Counted from the stretch's first letter, positions 26,084-34,677 are shown. The stretch is DNA of 36,509 nt from an unicellular cyanobacterium SU3 (GCA_002172675.1 NETF01000196.1:1-36509), one strand, 5' to 3'. Numbers and translations: made by a program. The notes: generated by a model from the sequence alone, not told the origin.

Positions 26084-26404
26084 TTAACGATATTCTTCAA
26101 AAGCTGTCATTAGCATGGAGCCAGGATTATCAATACAATAATCAGTAATTTTATCGGTCGCTTCTCGTAAAGCGATTCGATCAATTACCATTTGATTGTT
26201 TGTAGCTGTTATTAATCCGTGGAAAAATATTAAGGTTAATTCTTTATCTTTTCCTGGCATTTTCAAGAGTTCTCGACAAGTTATTTTATTTAATTCTACT
26301 TTAGTATCTTCTGAGTTTTCTTGAGCAACACTTAATAAAGTTAATGCTGGACTTATGATGATTATTAACAAGAATATGCTGAATAGTTTATTCATTGATA
26401 TCAT
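26084..26404 (-). CDS. HdeA-like small exported protein
   Basis: This 106-residue protein has a signal peptide (about 1-27, LFSIFLLIIIISPALTLLSV, cleavage near AQE). A short mature helical domain carries two cysteines, ITC43RELLKMPGKDKELTLIF and ITDYC92IDNPGSMLMTAFEEY. The pattern (a conserved TC-x-E/L start, a helix with FFHGL, then C-x-x-NP near the end) is that of the HdeA/HdeB acid-stress chaperone family, and the cysteines would form its single disulfide. A GAGGA ribosome-binding site lies 9 bases before the first ATG. The glycine-zipper protein gene ends about 35 bases from it on the same strand, so the pair may be one unit. Confidence 0.72.
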   Translation of the reverse strand: MISMNKLFSIFLLIIIISPALTLLSVAQENSEDTKVELNKITCRELLKMPGKDKELTLIFFHGLITATNNQMVIDRIALREATDKITDYCIDNPGSMLMTAFEEYR

Positions 26405-26438
26405 AGTTATTCCTCAACTTTTAATTAAAAATTAATGG

Positions 26439-26756
26439 CTATCTTAAAGGTGCGCCTTGCATACAATCGTTAAAGGCTTGTTGATATAGGCTATCATGAT
26501 CCGAGGCACGACGCGCACTACCGCCTACAATACCCACAACGGAACCAATGGCCGCCCCTGTGCCTGCACCTCTGGCTCCTCCCCGAAAAAAACCACTTTT
26601 GGCGTAGCGACCGGCGTAGTCTCTGGCGTAGCTTTCACAATATGACGGGGAACGGGAAGAATATTGAGCGAGGGTTAGGTTAGTCGATAGTAAAATAACG
26701 TTAGAAAATACAATTGAACTAATTGTTAACACATTTTTCCATGATTTTGACATCAT
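26439..26756 (-). CDS. Exported glycine-zipper protein
   Basis: This 105-residue protein has an N-terminal signal segment (about 8-31, ending LTLAQYSS). A conserved YCESYARDYAGRYAKS block comes next, then a glycine zipper (RGGARGAGTGAAIGSVVGIV, then GG, about 59-80) and an end QQAFNDCMQGAPLR with a second cysteine. Glycine zippers insert in, or pack against, outer or inner membranes. The family is common in cyanobacteria without an assigned role. It lies about 35 bases upstream of the HdeA-like gene, and both products are probably in the periplasm or cell envelope. Two ATGs stand side by side at the start. Confidence 0.75.
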   Translation of the reverse strand: MMSKSWKNVLTISSIVFSNVILLSTNLTLAQYSSRSPSYCESYARDYAGRYAKSGFFRGGARGAGTGAAIGSVVGIVGGSARRASDHDSLYQQAFNDCMQGAPLR

Positions 26757-26834
26757 CTAGGTAGAGTTTTTATAGGATTGATCAATTTATTATTTGTTAT
26801 TGTAAGCCATAGAATTACTTAAAATCAACCTTTT

Positions 26835-27833
26835 TTATGAGAGTTTATTAATTGCCCCTTGAGGCATTTTTTCTGTTAAACCTTGGATAATATTTTTAGC
26901 TGCTTCTAGAGCAATATCACGACGAACATCATTAATAGCTGATCCTAAATGGGGTGTGAAAAAGGTATGATTGATATCAGTTAATAAGGTTTGATTGATC
27001 CTTTGAGGACGGTTAGCGATCGCCCAATCTTCCATCTCAAAAACATCGGCAGCGTACCCGGCTAAATGACCTAATTTAATAGCAGCAGCTATGGCGGTTT
27101 CATCTACGACTGAACCTCGACAAGGATTAATTAAAAAACTTTGAGGTTTCATCATTTTTAAACTATTTTCATTAATTAAATGATAGGTATCAGGAACTAA
27201 GGGAACCATTAACACAACATAATCACTTTTTTGTAATAATTCTTCTAGGGAGGTTCTACTAATTTTCCAATCTTTTTCTTGTTGAGTTGTTAAAGGAATC
27301 TTATCGTTATATAACAAGGTCATATCAAAGCCAACTAACCGTTTAGCTAAGGCTTTTCCTAACTTCCCCATGCCAATAATTCCGAGGGTTTTATTTAATA
27401 ATCCTGTACTGTATAGTTGAGGTTTCCAACCCTGAAAATTACCCGAACGAATTAAGCGATCGCCTTCTACCATTCTACGAGCTAATACTATTAATAATCC
27501 TATGGTTAATTCTGCTGTGGGAGCAGCCAATAAATCAGGAACAATAGTAAACCAAATATTGCGTTTAGTACAAGCTTCTACATCAAAATTATCATAACCT
27601 CTTAATGCACCTGAAATTACTTTTAAATTAGGACAAGCTTCTAAAAATTTTACATCAATATGATCGGGCATAAAAACCATTAATCCTTGAGCATCTTTAG
27701 TTCTATTAATAACTTCTTCTCTGCTTAAGGTTTCTTTTGTTTGATTGAGAATAAGCTCACAATATGGGTTTAAATAGTCAATGACTTCGGGATGAATCCA
27801 ATGGGTAATAACAACTTTAGGTTTTTGACTCAT
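26835..27833 (-). CDS. ptxD: NAD-dependent phosphite dehydrogenase
   Basis: PtxD oxidises phosphite to phosphate with NAD+. The 332-residue protein aligns by eye along its full length with Pseudomonas stutzeri Ptx[43 protein letters not shown] and [13 protein letters not shown] followed by NRPQ. Catalytic residues are in place: R239, E268 and H295, plus M55, W136 and Y141. The Rossmann motif is [11 protein letters not shown], and the acidic D177 after the second strand favours NAD. The lysine of the KGFDNFD motif in P. stutzeri (K76) is an arginine here (R78, RGYDNFD). The gene is last in a four-gene operon with a phosphonate/phosphite-type ABC importer and begins 11 bases after the permease stop. 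Context and signature together make phosphite the likely substrate rather than a generic 2-hydroxyacid. Confidence 0.93.
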   Translation of the reverse strand: MSQKPKVVITHWIHPEVIDYLNPYCELILNQTKETLSREEVINRTKDAQGLMVFMPDHIDVKFLEACPNLKVISGALRGYDNFDVEACTKRNIWFTIVPDLLAAPTAELTIGLLIVLARRMVEGDRLIRSGNFQGWKPQLYSTGLLNKTLGIIGMGKLGKALAKRLVGFDMTLLYNDKIPLTTQQEKDWKISRTSLEELLQKSDYVVLMVPLVPDTYHLINENSLKMMKPQSFLINPCRGSVVDETAIAAAIKLGHLAGYAADVFEMEDWAIANRPQRINQTLLTDINHTFFTPHLGSAINDVRRDIALEAAKNIIQGLTEKMPQGAINKLS

Positions 27834-27844
27834 ATTATATATTC

Positions 27845-28651
27845 TTAAATAAATTTTTTTCTTAAAAAGTTACCTAAACTATCGACTAATGTTACCATAA
27901 CTAATACTACTAATAACAAGGCGGATACTTCTTGGTATTTGAGTAAACGTAATGCCCCAATAATTTCAAATCCGATACCGCCAGCACCCACTGCACCTAA
28001 TACCAGAGACGCTCTAAAATTGTACTCCCAGCGATAAAAGGTAACATCAGCTATTTGGGGTAAAACTTGGGGTAAAATACTATGAAAAATAATTTGTAAA
28101 TGATTTGCACCGACGGCTTTTGCTGCTTCAATAGGAGCCTTATCTGTATGTTCTATGGACTCAGCAAAGAATTTTCCCACCATACCAATAGAATGAAATC
28201 CTAATGCTAATACTCCAGGAAGTGCGCCAAACCCAACAGCAGCAACGAAAATAATTCCTAGAAGTAACTCGGGAATAGCTCTGGCTATATTTAAAATAAT
28301 TCTTGATAAAAAATAAATCAAAGGATGGGGACTGGTATTTTGTGCTGCTCCCAAGGCAATAGGTAAAGAAAAAATGATAGCCATTCCTGTTCCTGCAATA
28401 CTCATAGCTAGGGTATCAATTAAGGGTTTGATCCAGTCATGAACGCGAGTAAAATCTGGTGGCAACATTTGTGCTACCATTTGTATAAGGTCAGGAATTC
28501 CCTCAGACAAACGATTTGTATCTAATAAACCAACAACAGCAAAACTAATAATAATAATTAAAATTAGAATTATTGTGTTGATTAATGTTCGATACCAAAG
28601 ATATTGTTGTTGACGTAGTAAGTTATAGTATTTATGTTGATGACTGATCAT
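27845..28651 (-). CDS. ptxC: Phosphite/phosphonate ABC transporter permease
   Basis: This 268-residue inner-membrane permease of the PhnE/PtxC family has about six hydrophobic spans, beginning with [20 protein letters not shown]. It carries the characteristic [20 protein letters not shown] stretch, the cytoplasmic coupling loop around [20 protein letters not shown], which contacts the ATPase, and the closing [12 protein letters not shown]. It would form the membrane channel of the importer with the ATPase and lipoprotein encoded upstream. PtxC is preferred over PhnE because a phosphite dehydrogenase gene follows after 11 bases. The gap of 166 bases to ptxB is unusually large for this operon and holds an imperfect palindrome. 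Confidence 0.9.
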   Translation of the reverse strand: MISHQHKYYNLLRQQQYLWYRTLINTIILILIIIISFAVVGLLDTNRLSEGIPDLIQMVAQMLPPDFTRVHDWIKPLIDTLAMSIAGTGMAIIFSLPIALGAAQNTSPHPLIYFLSRIILNIARAIPELLLGIIFVAAVGFGALPGVLALGFHSIGMVGKFFAESIEHTDKAPIEAAKAVGANHLQIIFHSILPQVLPQIADVTFYRWEYNFRASLVLGAVGAGGIGFEIIGALRLLKYQEVSALLLVVLVMVTLVDSLGNFLRKKFI

Positions 28652-28685
28652 TGCTTGTGAATTTTAATTGTTTAAATAATTACGC

Positions 28686-28786
28686 TTAGGGATAAGTTTA
28701 TTAGTTATTATTGATGTTATTTTTCTTTTTTAAAAGTAAAAGAGTAGTAATAATATCATCTAATTTGCTAACGTTTTTATCCCTAA
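28686..28786. repeat. 101-base imperfect palindrome between ptxB and ptxC
   Basis: The outer arms TTAGGGATAA (28686-28695) and TTATCCCTAA (28777-28786) are exact inverse copies. Inside them TTAG (28701) pairs with CTAA (28768), and a GATG/CATC pair lies further in. The rest is AT-rich and partly complementary, so the whole unit can fold on itself. It may be a small mobile element or an attenuating/stabilising hairpin that separates expression of the abundant lipoprotein from that of the permease. Confidence 0.6.
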
Positions 28787-28817
28787 ATCAATACATTGAT
28801 ATTGATAAAAATTTACT

Positions 28818-29738
28818 TCAATTAAGTTTAGCAAAATCAAGATCAAGAATTTTCCCTAAGTCTCGGACAACATTATAATCTTTGTCCTCTACTGATTGGA
28901 ATCCTTCTGCTTTAAAGGGTTTTAAAATTGCTTCATCTTCTAATTCTAAAAAAGCTTGTTTAATTTGCTGTTTTAATTGTGGATCTAAATCGGATCGCAT
29001 CGTCCAAGGATATTGAGGATAAGGTTTAGATTCTTCGATTAAAATGACTTTATTTTCGTCAATAGTTCCCTTATCAACCAAAGCAGTATAAATCGGTTTA
29101 CTTAAGCCTCCTGCTTGAGCTTTACCATTAGCAACTGCCACAGCAACAGCATCATGAGAACCCACAAATACCTCTTGATAATTTTCTTCTGCTTTTAGGT
29201 TTTTTTCCATTAATATAGACTTAGGAATTAAATGACTAGAAGTAGAAGCCTGATCCCCGTAAGCCATGGTTTTTCCTTCTATTTTTTCAAGAGAATTAAC
29301 TCCTGCTTCTGCATTACCAATTAGCACAGATTTATAGGTAGCTTCTCCGTCTTTTTCTAATGCAGCAAAGGCTTCTATATTACTTTTTGTTTTTGCTAAA
29401 ACATAGGATAAAGGACCAAAATAGGCTAAGTCTAATCTTCCGTTACTGGCTGCTTCTATCATAGAAGAATAATCGGTACTGACGAACAATTCAATATCTT
29501 TATCAAGTTTTTCTTCTAAATAAGCTTCTAATCCTTTATTATTTTGAATGACAGTAGATGCTGATTCATCAGGTAACAAAGCAACAACTAATTTTTCAGG
29601 GTTTGTTTTTGTATCCGCTTTGGTATTTTCAGGATTATTATTTGAGGTTTCGGTATTTGGTGTACCGCAACCGATTACAGTTAATAAAGAAAGAGAAACA
29701 ACAGTGGTTAAGGATTTTTTAAAGATGAAAGTGAGCAT
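28818..29738 (-). CDS. ptxB: Phosphite/phosphonate-binding lipoprotein
   Basis: This is a periplasmic solute-binding lipoprotein of the PhnD/PtxB family. From the ATG chosen at 29738 the N-terminus is MLTFIFKKSLTT, then a hydrophobic stretch ending at lipobox TVIGC with C24 as the lipid anchor. A farther ATG at 29789 would put 17 polar residues before the signal. The mature part starts KLVVALLPDESASTV and contains the ligand-region signatures STDYSSMIEAASNGRLDLAY, then FGPLSYVLA, and TSSHLIPKSILM. PhnD and PtxB proteins differ in small pocket residues, so specificity for phosphite over phosphonates is inferred from the operon, not from the sequence. Confidence 0.9.
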   Translation of the reverse strand: MLTFIFKKSLTTVVSLSLLTVIGCGTPNTETSNNNPENTKADTKTNPEKLVVALLPDESASTVIQNNKGLEAYLEEKLDKDIELFVSTDYSSMIEAASNGRLDLAYFGPLSYVLAKTKSNIEAFAALEKDGEATYKSVLIGNAEAGVNSLEKIEGKTMAYGDQASTSSHLIPKSILMEKNLKAEENYQEVFVGSHDAVAVAVANGKAQAGGLSKPIYTALVDKGTIDENKVILIEESKPYPQYPWTMRSDLDPQLKQQIKQAFLELEDEAILKPFKAEGFQSVEDKDYNVVRDLGKILDLDFAKLN

Positions 29739-29835
29739 AGTTCTTTTAGTTTGAATATGTTTATCGTTGATTATAAACATTTTTACCAAAAAATCAAGAT
29801 CATAAAACTCCCTTGCAATGTAATTTAGATAACAA

Positions 29836-30585
29836 TTAAACTGTTTTCATCAAAGAAGAAGTTTGATAAATTTTTTCTAACTGTTGCGATTTTATTTTCG
29901 AGGGATGACTATCAAAGAGGATGTTTCCCCCTGCTAAGCCAATAATGCGATCGCCGTATTCTAAAGCTAAATCAATTTGATGTAAACTAACTACAGCACC
30001 AATGCCATCTTCTTGACAAATTTTTTTGAGATTAGTTAATATCTTATGAGAACTACCAGGATCTAAACTAGCGACAGGTTCATCAGCTAAAAGAAATGTA
30101 GGTTTTTGAGCTAAAGCCCGTGCAATTCCTATTCTTTGTTGTTGCCCTCCACTCAGTTGTTTTACAGGAGTCAAAGCTTTATTTAATAAGCCAACTCTGT
30201 CTAGACAATCTAAGGCAATTATGTGATCAATTTTAGGCAAAGGGAAAAAACTTCTTAAGGTAGAATGATAAGATAAACGACCAATCAAGATGTTTTTTAG
30301 GGCAGTTTGTCGAGGTAATAATTGATGTTGTTGAAAAATCATCCCTGTTTTTTGTCGATGTTTTCTTAAGGTTTTAGGGTTATTTAAGTCATCTAAACCT
30401 TCAACTATAACTTGACCACTCGTTGGAATTGTTAGAAAATTAAGACAACGTAAAAGGGTAGATTTTCCTGCACCCGAAGCCCCTAAAAGTACCGTAAATT
30501 CTCCAGAAACGAATTTAAGAGAAATATTTTCTAAGGCAACTGTTCCATCTTTATAGGTAACACTAAGGTTATCAAGAAAAATCAT
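29836..30585 (-). CDS. ptxA: Phosphite/phosphonate ABC transporter ATP-binding protein
   Basis: This 249-residue ABC ATPase of the PhnC/PtxA family has Walker A GASGAGKST (35-43), Q-loop MIFQQHQLLPRQTAL, the ABC signature LSGGQQQRIGIARAL and Walker B LLADEPVASLDP, with the H-loop in VVSLHQIDLALEYGDR. It powers import through the permease. It is the first gene of the ptxABCD run, with 97 bases between its stop and the ptxB start. The order ATPase-lipoprotein-permease-dehydrogenase is the canonical ptx order. The 320 bases upstream should hold the operon promoter, but no clear Pho box was found. Confidence 0.9.
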   Translation of the reverse strand: MIFLDNLSVTYKDGTVALENISLKFVSGEFTVLLGASGAGKSTLLRCLNFLTIPTSGQVIVEGLDDLNNPKTLRKHRQKTGMIFQQHQLLPRQTALKNILIGRLSYHSTLRSFFPLPKIDHIIALDCLDRVGLLNKALTPVKQLSGGQQQRIGIARALAQKPTFLLADEPVASLDPGSSHKILTNLKKICQEDGIGAVVSLHQIDLALEYGDRIIGLAGGNILFDSHPSKIKSQQLEKIYQTSSLMKTV

Positions 30586-30906
30586 AATCTTTTCTTAATT
30601 AAATTTTAAACGATTACTTTGATGAAATTAGTGAATAATATAGCACTAAATAATTAATAATTGACAGATTGTCCCGTAAAATTTCTTGATAAAAATTTTG
30701 ATCAGTGTTTTTTTGATCATAGATATTACGGATTAAAATAGGTAATTTTTCGAGTTTACATCGCTAGAAATTAAGATTAAGATTGAAATCAAACTGTTGT
30801 TTTAACCTATCCTATTTAATTGAGTATGTAGGGAAATGAATGAAGCATTTGGCATTAAAACAATTTCTTTACTTACTAATTAGTCTAAAAAGTATAAGAG
30901 GTCAAA
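30586..30906. other. Divergent AT-rich region upstream of ptxA and the small peptide gene
   Basis: This 321-base region separates the leftward ptx operon from the rightward 55-residue peptide gene and must contain both promoters. A single octamer TTTAACCT (30801-30808) fits the cyanobacterial Pho-box half-site, but no second half-site at the 3-base spacing is present. No open frame stands out. Confidence 0.4.
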
Positions 30907-31074
30907 ATGTATAGAAGCGAAACTTCATCTATGTTTAATACATTAGAAGGTTATGAAAACTTTGTTAGTCAATTGTTAGAAAAAGACAAATCTGTAATAG
31001 TTGATCCTATGTTGGAATGGGAAGATGCTATGAACAATGAGCATTTTTCAGGAAAAGAATCGACAAAAATTTAA
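30907..31074 (+). CDS. 55-residue acidic peptide, function unknown
   Basis: An ATG-to-TAA frame of 56 codons is preceded by an excellent Shine-Dalgarno sequence (AAGAGGTC, ending 4 bases before the ATG), one of the best in this window. The peptide starts MYRSETSSMFNTLEGYENFV and continues with SQLLEKDKSVIVDP and MLEWEDAMNNEHFSGK. It is soluble, acidic and without cysteine or a membrane span. I do not recognise a family. It lies between the ptx operon (divergent) and the aldolase/dehydrogenase gene (same strand, 107 bases downstream). Confidence 0.6.
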   Translation: MYRSETSSMFNTLEGYENFVSQLLEKDKSVIVDPMLEWEDAMNNEHFSGKESTKI

Positions 31075-31181
31075 TCTCAATTATTTTCAAAAGTTTAAGC
31101 AGTATCATCGACTCAGAATAATTAACAAATGTCGTTATCCTGGGTGTTTTTGTGCATCAAATTGTTATACAGTTAAGATAG

Positions 31182-33182
31182 ATGTTTGATGCTAAACCTA
31201 ATCTGCTGATGAAAAGTTTGTGGAATGACCAAGATGCAGCTAAATATAAAACAGATTTAGCCCTGAGAGTTTATACTTCAAGATTATTAGGACAAAACCC
31301 GTCTTTAGTATTGCATGGTGGTGGCAATACATCAGTCAAAATACGTCAAGATAATATTGTTGGTGAAACTGAAGACATACTTTATGTTAAAGGCAGTGGT
31401 TGGGACTTAGCCACCATCGAAGAAGGGGGATTTTCTGGGGTAAGAATGCCTCATTTGCTCAAATTAGCGCAATTAGATAGCTTATCAGACTCCCAGATGG
31501 TCAATGAGTTGAAAACTCAGATGATTCATGCTAATGCTCCGTCACCCTCCGTTGAAACCATTCTTCATGCTATTTTACCCTACAAATATGTGGATCATAC
31601 CCACGCTGATGCAGTAGTTACTATTACTAACACAGCAGAAGGAAAACAGCGCATAGAAGAAATATATGGCGATCGCATTGTGATTATCCCCTACGTTATG
31701 CCAGGCTTTGATCTCGCTCGTTTGTGCGCCCAAGAATTCGAGAAGCAAAAAGGAGATAATACCATTGGTATGGTGTTGATGAATCATGGTATTTTTTCCT
31801 TTGGGGAAACAGCAAAAGAATCTTATAAACGGATGATTGAGTTAGTTAACCAAGCAGAAGACTATCTCAAACAGCATCAAGCTTGGGATATCCCTCAAAA
31901 GGCGGTAAATGTCCCTGAAACCTCTTTAAATGAAACATTAGCACAACTCCGTTATCAAGTATCCGTTGCTGCTGGTTTTCCTGTTATTCTCTCCCAACAA
32001 CAAACAGAAAAAACTCTTAGTTTTGCTCAACGAGAAGATATTAATACTATTTCTCAACAAGGCCCCGCTACCCCTGATCACGTGATTAGAACGAAACAAA
32101 CCCCCTTGATAGGCAAGAACGTACAGGAGTATGTAAAACAGTATGAAACCTACTTTAAGACTCATTTAGCTCAGGCAAAAGACAGCAAAACAATGGTTGA
32201 TCCGGCACCTAGAGTCATTTTAGATCCAGAATTAGGAATAGTTGCGATCGGGAAAAATGCCAAAGCTGCGGCCATTGTCGCTGATATTTATGACCATACC
32301 ATCGATATTATCCAACGGGCGACCTTGTTAGGAGGTTATCAAGCCTTACCTTCCCAAGACATTTTCGATGTGGAATATTGGGAACTCGAACAGGCAAAAC
32401 TAGCAAAAGGAGGTCAAACACCGCCATTTACGGGAGAAGTGGCGATCATCACTGGGGCTGCTTCCGGTATTGGTAAAGCTTGCGTTGAGTCTCTGCTGAA
32501 GCGAGGGGCTGCCGTGGTGGGATTAGATATTAAGGAAGATATTACCGACTTACACAAAAGACCAGACTTCTGTGGACTGGTGTGCGATCTCACTGATGAA
32601 ATAGCCATTAAGCAAGCCTTAGAAACGGCTATAAGACGATTTGGAGGCATTGATATGGTGATCCTTAATGCCGGTATTTTCCCTGCTAGTAGCCCCATTT
32701 CCGACTTATCTACGGAACAATGGCGACGCATTATGAGTATTAACCTAGATGCTAATCTGGTGTTAATGCGAGAGGTTCACCCCTTCTTAAAATTGGCTCC
32801 TAACGGGGGTAGAATGGTGGTTATCGGCTCAAAAAATGTTCCTGCGCCAGGGCCGGGGGCTGCTGCCTATTCAGCGTCTAAGGCCGCCTTAAATCAGTTA
32901 ACCCGCGTGGCTGCATTGGAATGGGGTAAGGATAAAATTCGTATTAATTCTATTCATCCGAATGGGGTTTTTGATACCAGTATTTGGACAGATGAAGTGT
33001 TAGAAACCAGGGCAAAAAATTATAGTTTAACGGTAGAAGACTATAAGACGAATAATGTTTTGAAAGTGGAAGTTACCAGTCATGATGTAGCAGAGTTAGC
33101 TGCAAGTATGTGCGATCGCTTATTTGCGAAAACAACAGCCGCCCAAGTTCCTTTAGATGGGGGAAATGAACGGGTTATCTAA
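31182..33182 (+). CDS. Bifunctional class II aldolase / short-chain dehydrogenase
   Basis: This 666-residue fusion has an N-terminal class II aldolase/adducin domain (about 10-240) with HGGGNTS (45-51), E125 in SVETILHA, and the zinc ligands H139-x-H141 in VDHTHADAVV, with a third histidine in MNHGIFSFG. After a linker of about 170 residues comes a short-chain dehydrogenase domain (about 418-665), with the cofactor loop TGAASGIGKA and catalytic YSASK near 562-566. The architecture is that of the RhaD-RhaE type (rhamnulose-1-phosphate aldolase plus lactaldehyde dehydrogenase) used in rhamnose or other deoxysugar breakdown. No rhamnose isomerase or kinase is in the window, so the physiological substrate is uncertain. 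The ATG at 31182 is used; a second at 31209 (MKSLWNDQDAA) is nearer the conserved start and equally possible. Confidence 0.87.
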   Translation: MFDAKPNLLMKSLWNDQDAAKYKTDLALRVYTSRLLGQNPSLVLHGGGNTSVKIRQDNIVGETEDILYVKGSGWDLATIEEGGFSGVRMPHLLKLAQLDSLSDSQMVNELKTQMIHANAPSPSVETILHAILPYKYVDHTHADAVVTITNTAEGKQRIEEIYGDRIVIIPYVMPGFDLARLCAQEFEKQKGDNTIGMVLMNHGIFSFGETAKESYKRMIELVNQAEDYLKQHQAWDIPQKAVNVPETSLNETLAQLRYQVSVAAGFPVILSQQQTEKTLSFAQREDINTISQQGPATPDHVIRTKQTPLIGKNVQEYVKQYETYFKTHLAQAKDSKTMVDPAPRVILDPELGIVAIGKNAKAAAIVADIYDHTIDIIQRATLLGGYQALPSQDIFDVEYWELEQAKLAKGGQTPPFTGEVAIITGAASGIGKACVESLLKRGAAVVGLDIKEDITDLHKRPDFCGLVCDLTDEIAIKQALETAIRRFGGIDMVILNAGIFPASSPISDLSTEQWRRIMSINLDANLVLMREVHPFLKLAPNGGRMVVIGSKNVPAPGPGAAAYSASKAALNQLTRVAALEWGKDKIRINSIHPNGVFDTSIWTDEVLETRAKNYSLTVEDYKTNNVLKVEVTSHDVAELAASMCDRLFAKTTAAQVPLDGGNERVI

Positions 33183-33215
33183 CAGTTACAATATTGTTAT
33201 TTAGGAGTTTCACTC

Positions 33216-33656
33216 ATGAACCAGGCAGCTATTGATCTGACTTACGAGAGAGATTATCATCAATGGACTATAGAACAAGCTCAAGCCTTACGAAAGCTTG
33301 TTAACACGCATCATGAATTAAAGCAGTTAGAAATATTAGATTGGGACAATATTATCGAGGAGATCGAAGCATTGGGACGCAGAGAATATAATGCAGTCAT
33401 CAAGTTGCTGATGAGACAAATTGAACATCGTTTAAAACTTGATTATGTCCCTTTAGAAGAATGCTATAAAAAATGGCAGGTTGAGATACAAGCTTTCAGG
33501 ATTGGGATTAAACGTAAGATTGCACCTAGTATGAAGCCGAAGCTTGAATCCGAACTCGAAGAAATCTATCAAGATGCTGTCAGTTTAGTGGTTTTAGAGT
33601 ATGGCGTTAAAGTCCCTGATCAATGCCCTTATAGTTTAAAGGAACTTCTTCCTTAA
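33216..33656 (+). CDS. DUF29 family protein
   Basis: This 146-residue cyanobacterial DUF29 protein has the family opening YERDYHQWTIEQAQALRKL, LEILDWDNIIEEIEALGRRE (the most conserved block) and the end LPEEY-like C-terminus replaced by CPYSLKELLP. The structure is all-helical. DUF29 genes occur in many copies in filamentous and unicellular cyanobacteria, often near toxin-antitoxin or mobile regions; function is unknown. An AGGAG ribosome-binding site lies before the ATG. It follows the aldolase/dehydrogenase gene by 33 bases and may be read from the same message. Confidence 0.85.
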   Translation: MNQAAIDLTYERDYHQWTIEQAQALRKLVNTHHELKQLEILDWDNIIEEIEALGRREYNAVIKLLMRQIEHRLKLDYVPLEECYKKWQVEIQAFRIGIKRKIAPSMKPKLESELEEIYQDAVSLVVLEYGVKVPDQCPYSLKELLP

Positions 33657-33728
33657 AAACCGTTAACTTTCAATTTATCTGATTATTGAGTATGGTAAAG
33701 AAAGATAATAGTAAAACATCTTTAACAA

Positions 33729-34565
33729 ATGTCAGAAAATAACTGGGAAAACTTCTTAAAAAACTTAGGAGAATGGCGAGGATCATTTACGAAAATTTCT
33801 CCTCAAGGTGACATTCGTGATTCTACCCTTTCTATTATTAATTTAGAAGGATTAGAAGATAACAAGTTAGTTAAGTTTCGTCTGCGTCGTTTTAGGGGAA
33901 ACAGTTATGATGAAGCCCCCAGTCAAGACTATGAACAAGAATACCGAAATTTAGGAAGACAAATTATTTTCTTTGAGACGGGAACCTTTTCTAAAGGAGC
34001 ATTTCAACTCGCACCTTTTGCCGATTTTGGGTCAGAGTTTGGCTTTATAAAAGGCGATCGCCGTTTACGTTGTGTGTTACTTTATGATCGTCAAAATGAG
34101 TTTTCTAATATTACTTTAATTAGAGAATTTCGTAGTGGAAGTAATGCAGAAGAAAGACCGCAATTGACCTTCGATCAATTACTAGGAAAATGGCAAGGAA
34201 CTGCTTACAGTGCTTATCCTGACTTAAGACCTACAGAGGAATTTGAGACCCGTTTAGAAGTTAAAAGAATTGATGATAATAAAGTACAACAACAATTAAC
34301 TTTTTCAGGAAAAATCCTGAGTTCAACGGCACAAATTGAAGGAAACAAGCTTATATTTAATACAGGTGACAGTCCCCGACAAATTTTATTGCTACCTGAT
34401 GGAACCTCAACCAATGCACCCTCAAAATTAGAATTAAGAAAACCCTTCTTTTTAGAAGTAGGTTGGTTAGTTAATGAAAAAGAACGTCAAAGATTAATCC
34501 GTAATTACGACGCAACCGGTGCATGGAGTAGTTCAACTTTAGTCATTGAACATAAAATTGATTAG
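33729..34565 (+). CDS. DUF3598 family calycin-like protein
   Basis: The 278-residue product matches DUF3598, with the opening NWENFLKNLGEWRGSFTKIS and a second half-domain beginning LTFDQLLGKWQGTAYSAYPD near 142-161. The two similar starts (xLGxWxGxxxxxxP) show that the protein is a tandem of two lipocalin/calycin-like beta-barrel units. Charged strands and a conserved end (ATGAWSSSTLVIEHKI) complete it. Cyanobacterial members include proteins related to the bilin-lyase-like CpcT/CpeS barrels, but no lyase activity is shown for DUF3598 to my knowledge. There is no signal peptide, so it is probably cytosolic. Confidence 0.82.
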   Translation: MSENNWENFLKNLGEWRGSFTKISPQGDIRDSTLSIINLEGLEDNKLVKFRLRRFRGNSYDEAPSQDYEQEYRNLGRQIIFFETGTFSKGAFQLAPFADFGSEFGFIKGDRRLRCVLLYDRQNEFSNITLIREFRSGSNAEERPQLTFDQLLGKWQGTAYSAYPDLRPTEEFETRLEVKRIDDNKVQQQLTFSGKILSSTAQIEGNKLIFNTGDSPRQILLLPDGTSTNAPSKLELRKPFFLEVGWLVNEKERQRLIRNYDATGAWSSSTLVIEHKID

Positions 34566-34585
34566 TCTTAATTTTATGTTTTGTC

Positions 34586-34607
34586 AAGATGTTTCATGAA
34601 ATGTCTT
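34586..34607. terminator. Weak palindrome after the DUF3598 gene
   Basis: AAGA-TG-TTTC-AT-GAAA-TG-TCTT forms a 22-base near-palindrome 20 bases after the stop. There is no T-run, so termination is only a possibility. Confidence 0.3.
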
Positions 34608-34677
34608 TACATTAGTTTAAAGCTGATTACGTCACCATAAAAGTTATAATAATCGAAAAACAATAAGGTAAACGGCT

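Noticed and set aside
26835-30585. A phosphonate (phn) C-P lyase locus
   Set aside because: The transporter resembles PhnCDE, but no phnG-M genes are present and the fourth gene is a PtxD-type dehydrogenase, so phosphite is the better substrate.
30801-30823. Pho box upstream of the ptx operon
   Set aside because: One octamer TTTAACCT fits the half-site, but the next octamer at the required 3-base spacing (CTATTTAA) does not, and it lies on the strand away from ptxA. A single half-site is expected often in such AT-rich DNA.
31575-32731. Minus-strand frames inside the aldolase/dehydrogenase gene
   Set aside because: They are antisense to conserved catalytic motifs and look like codon-bias shadows.
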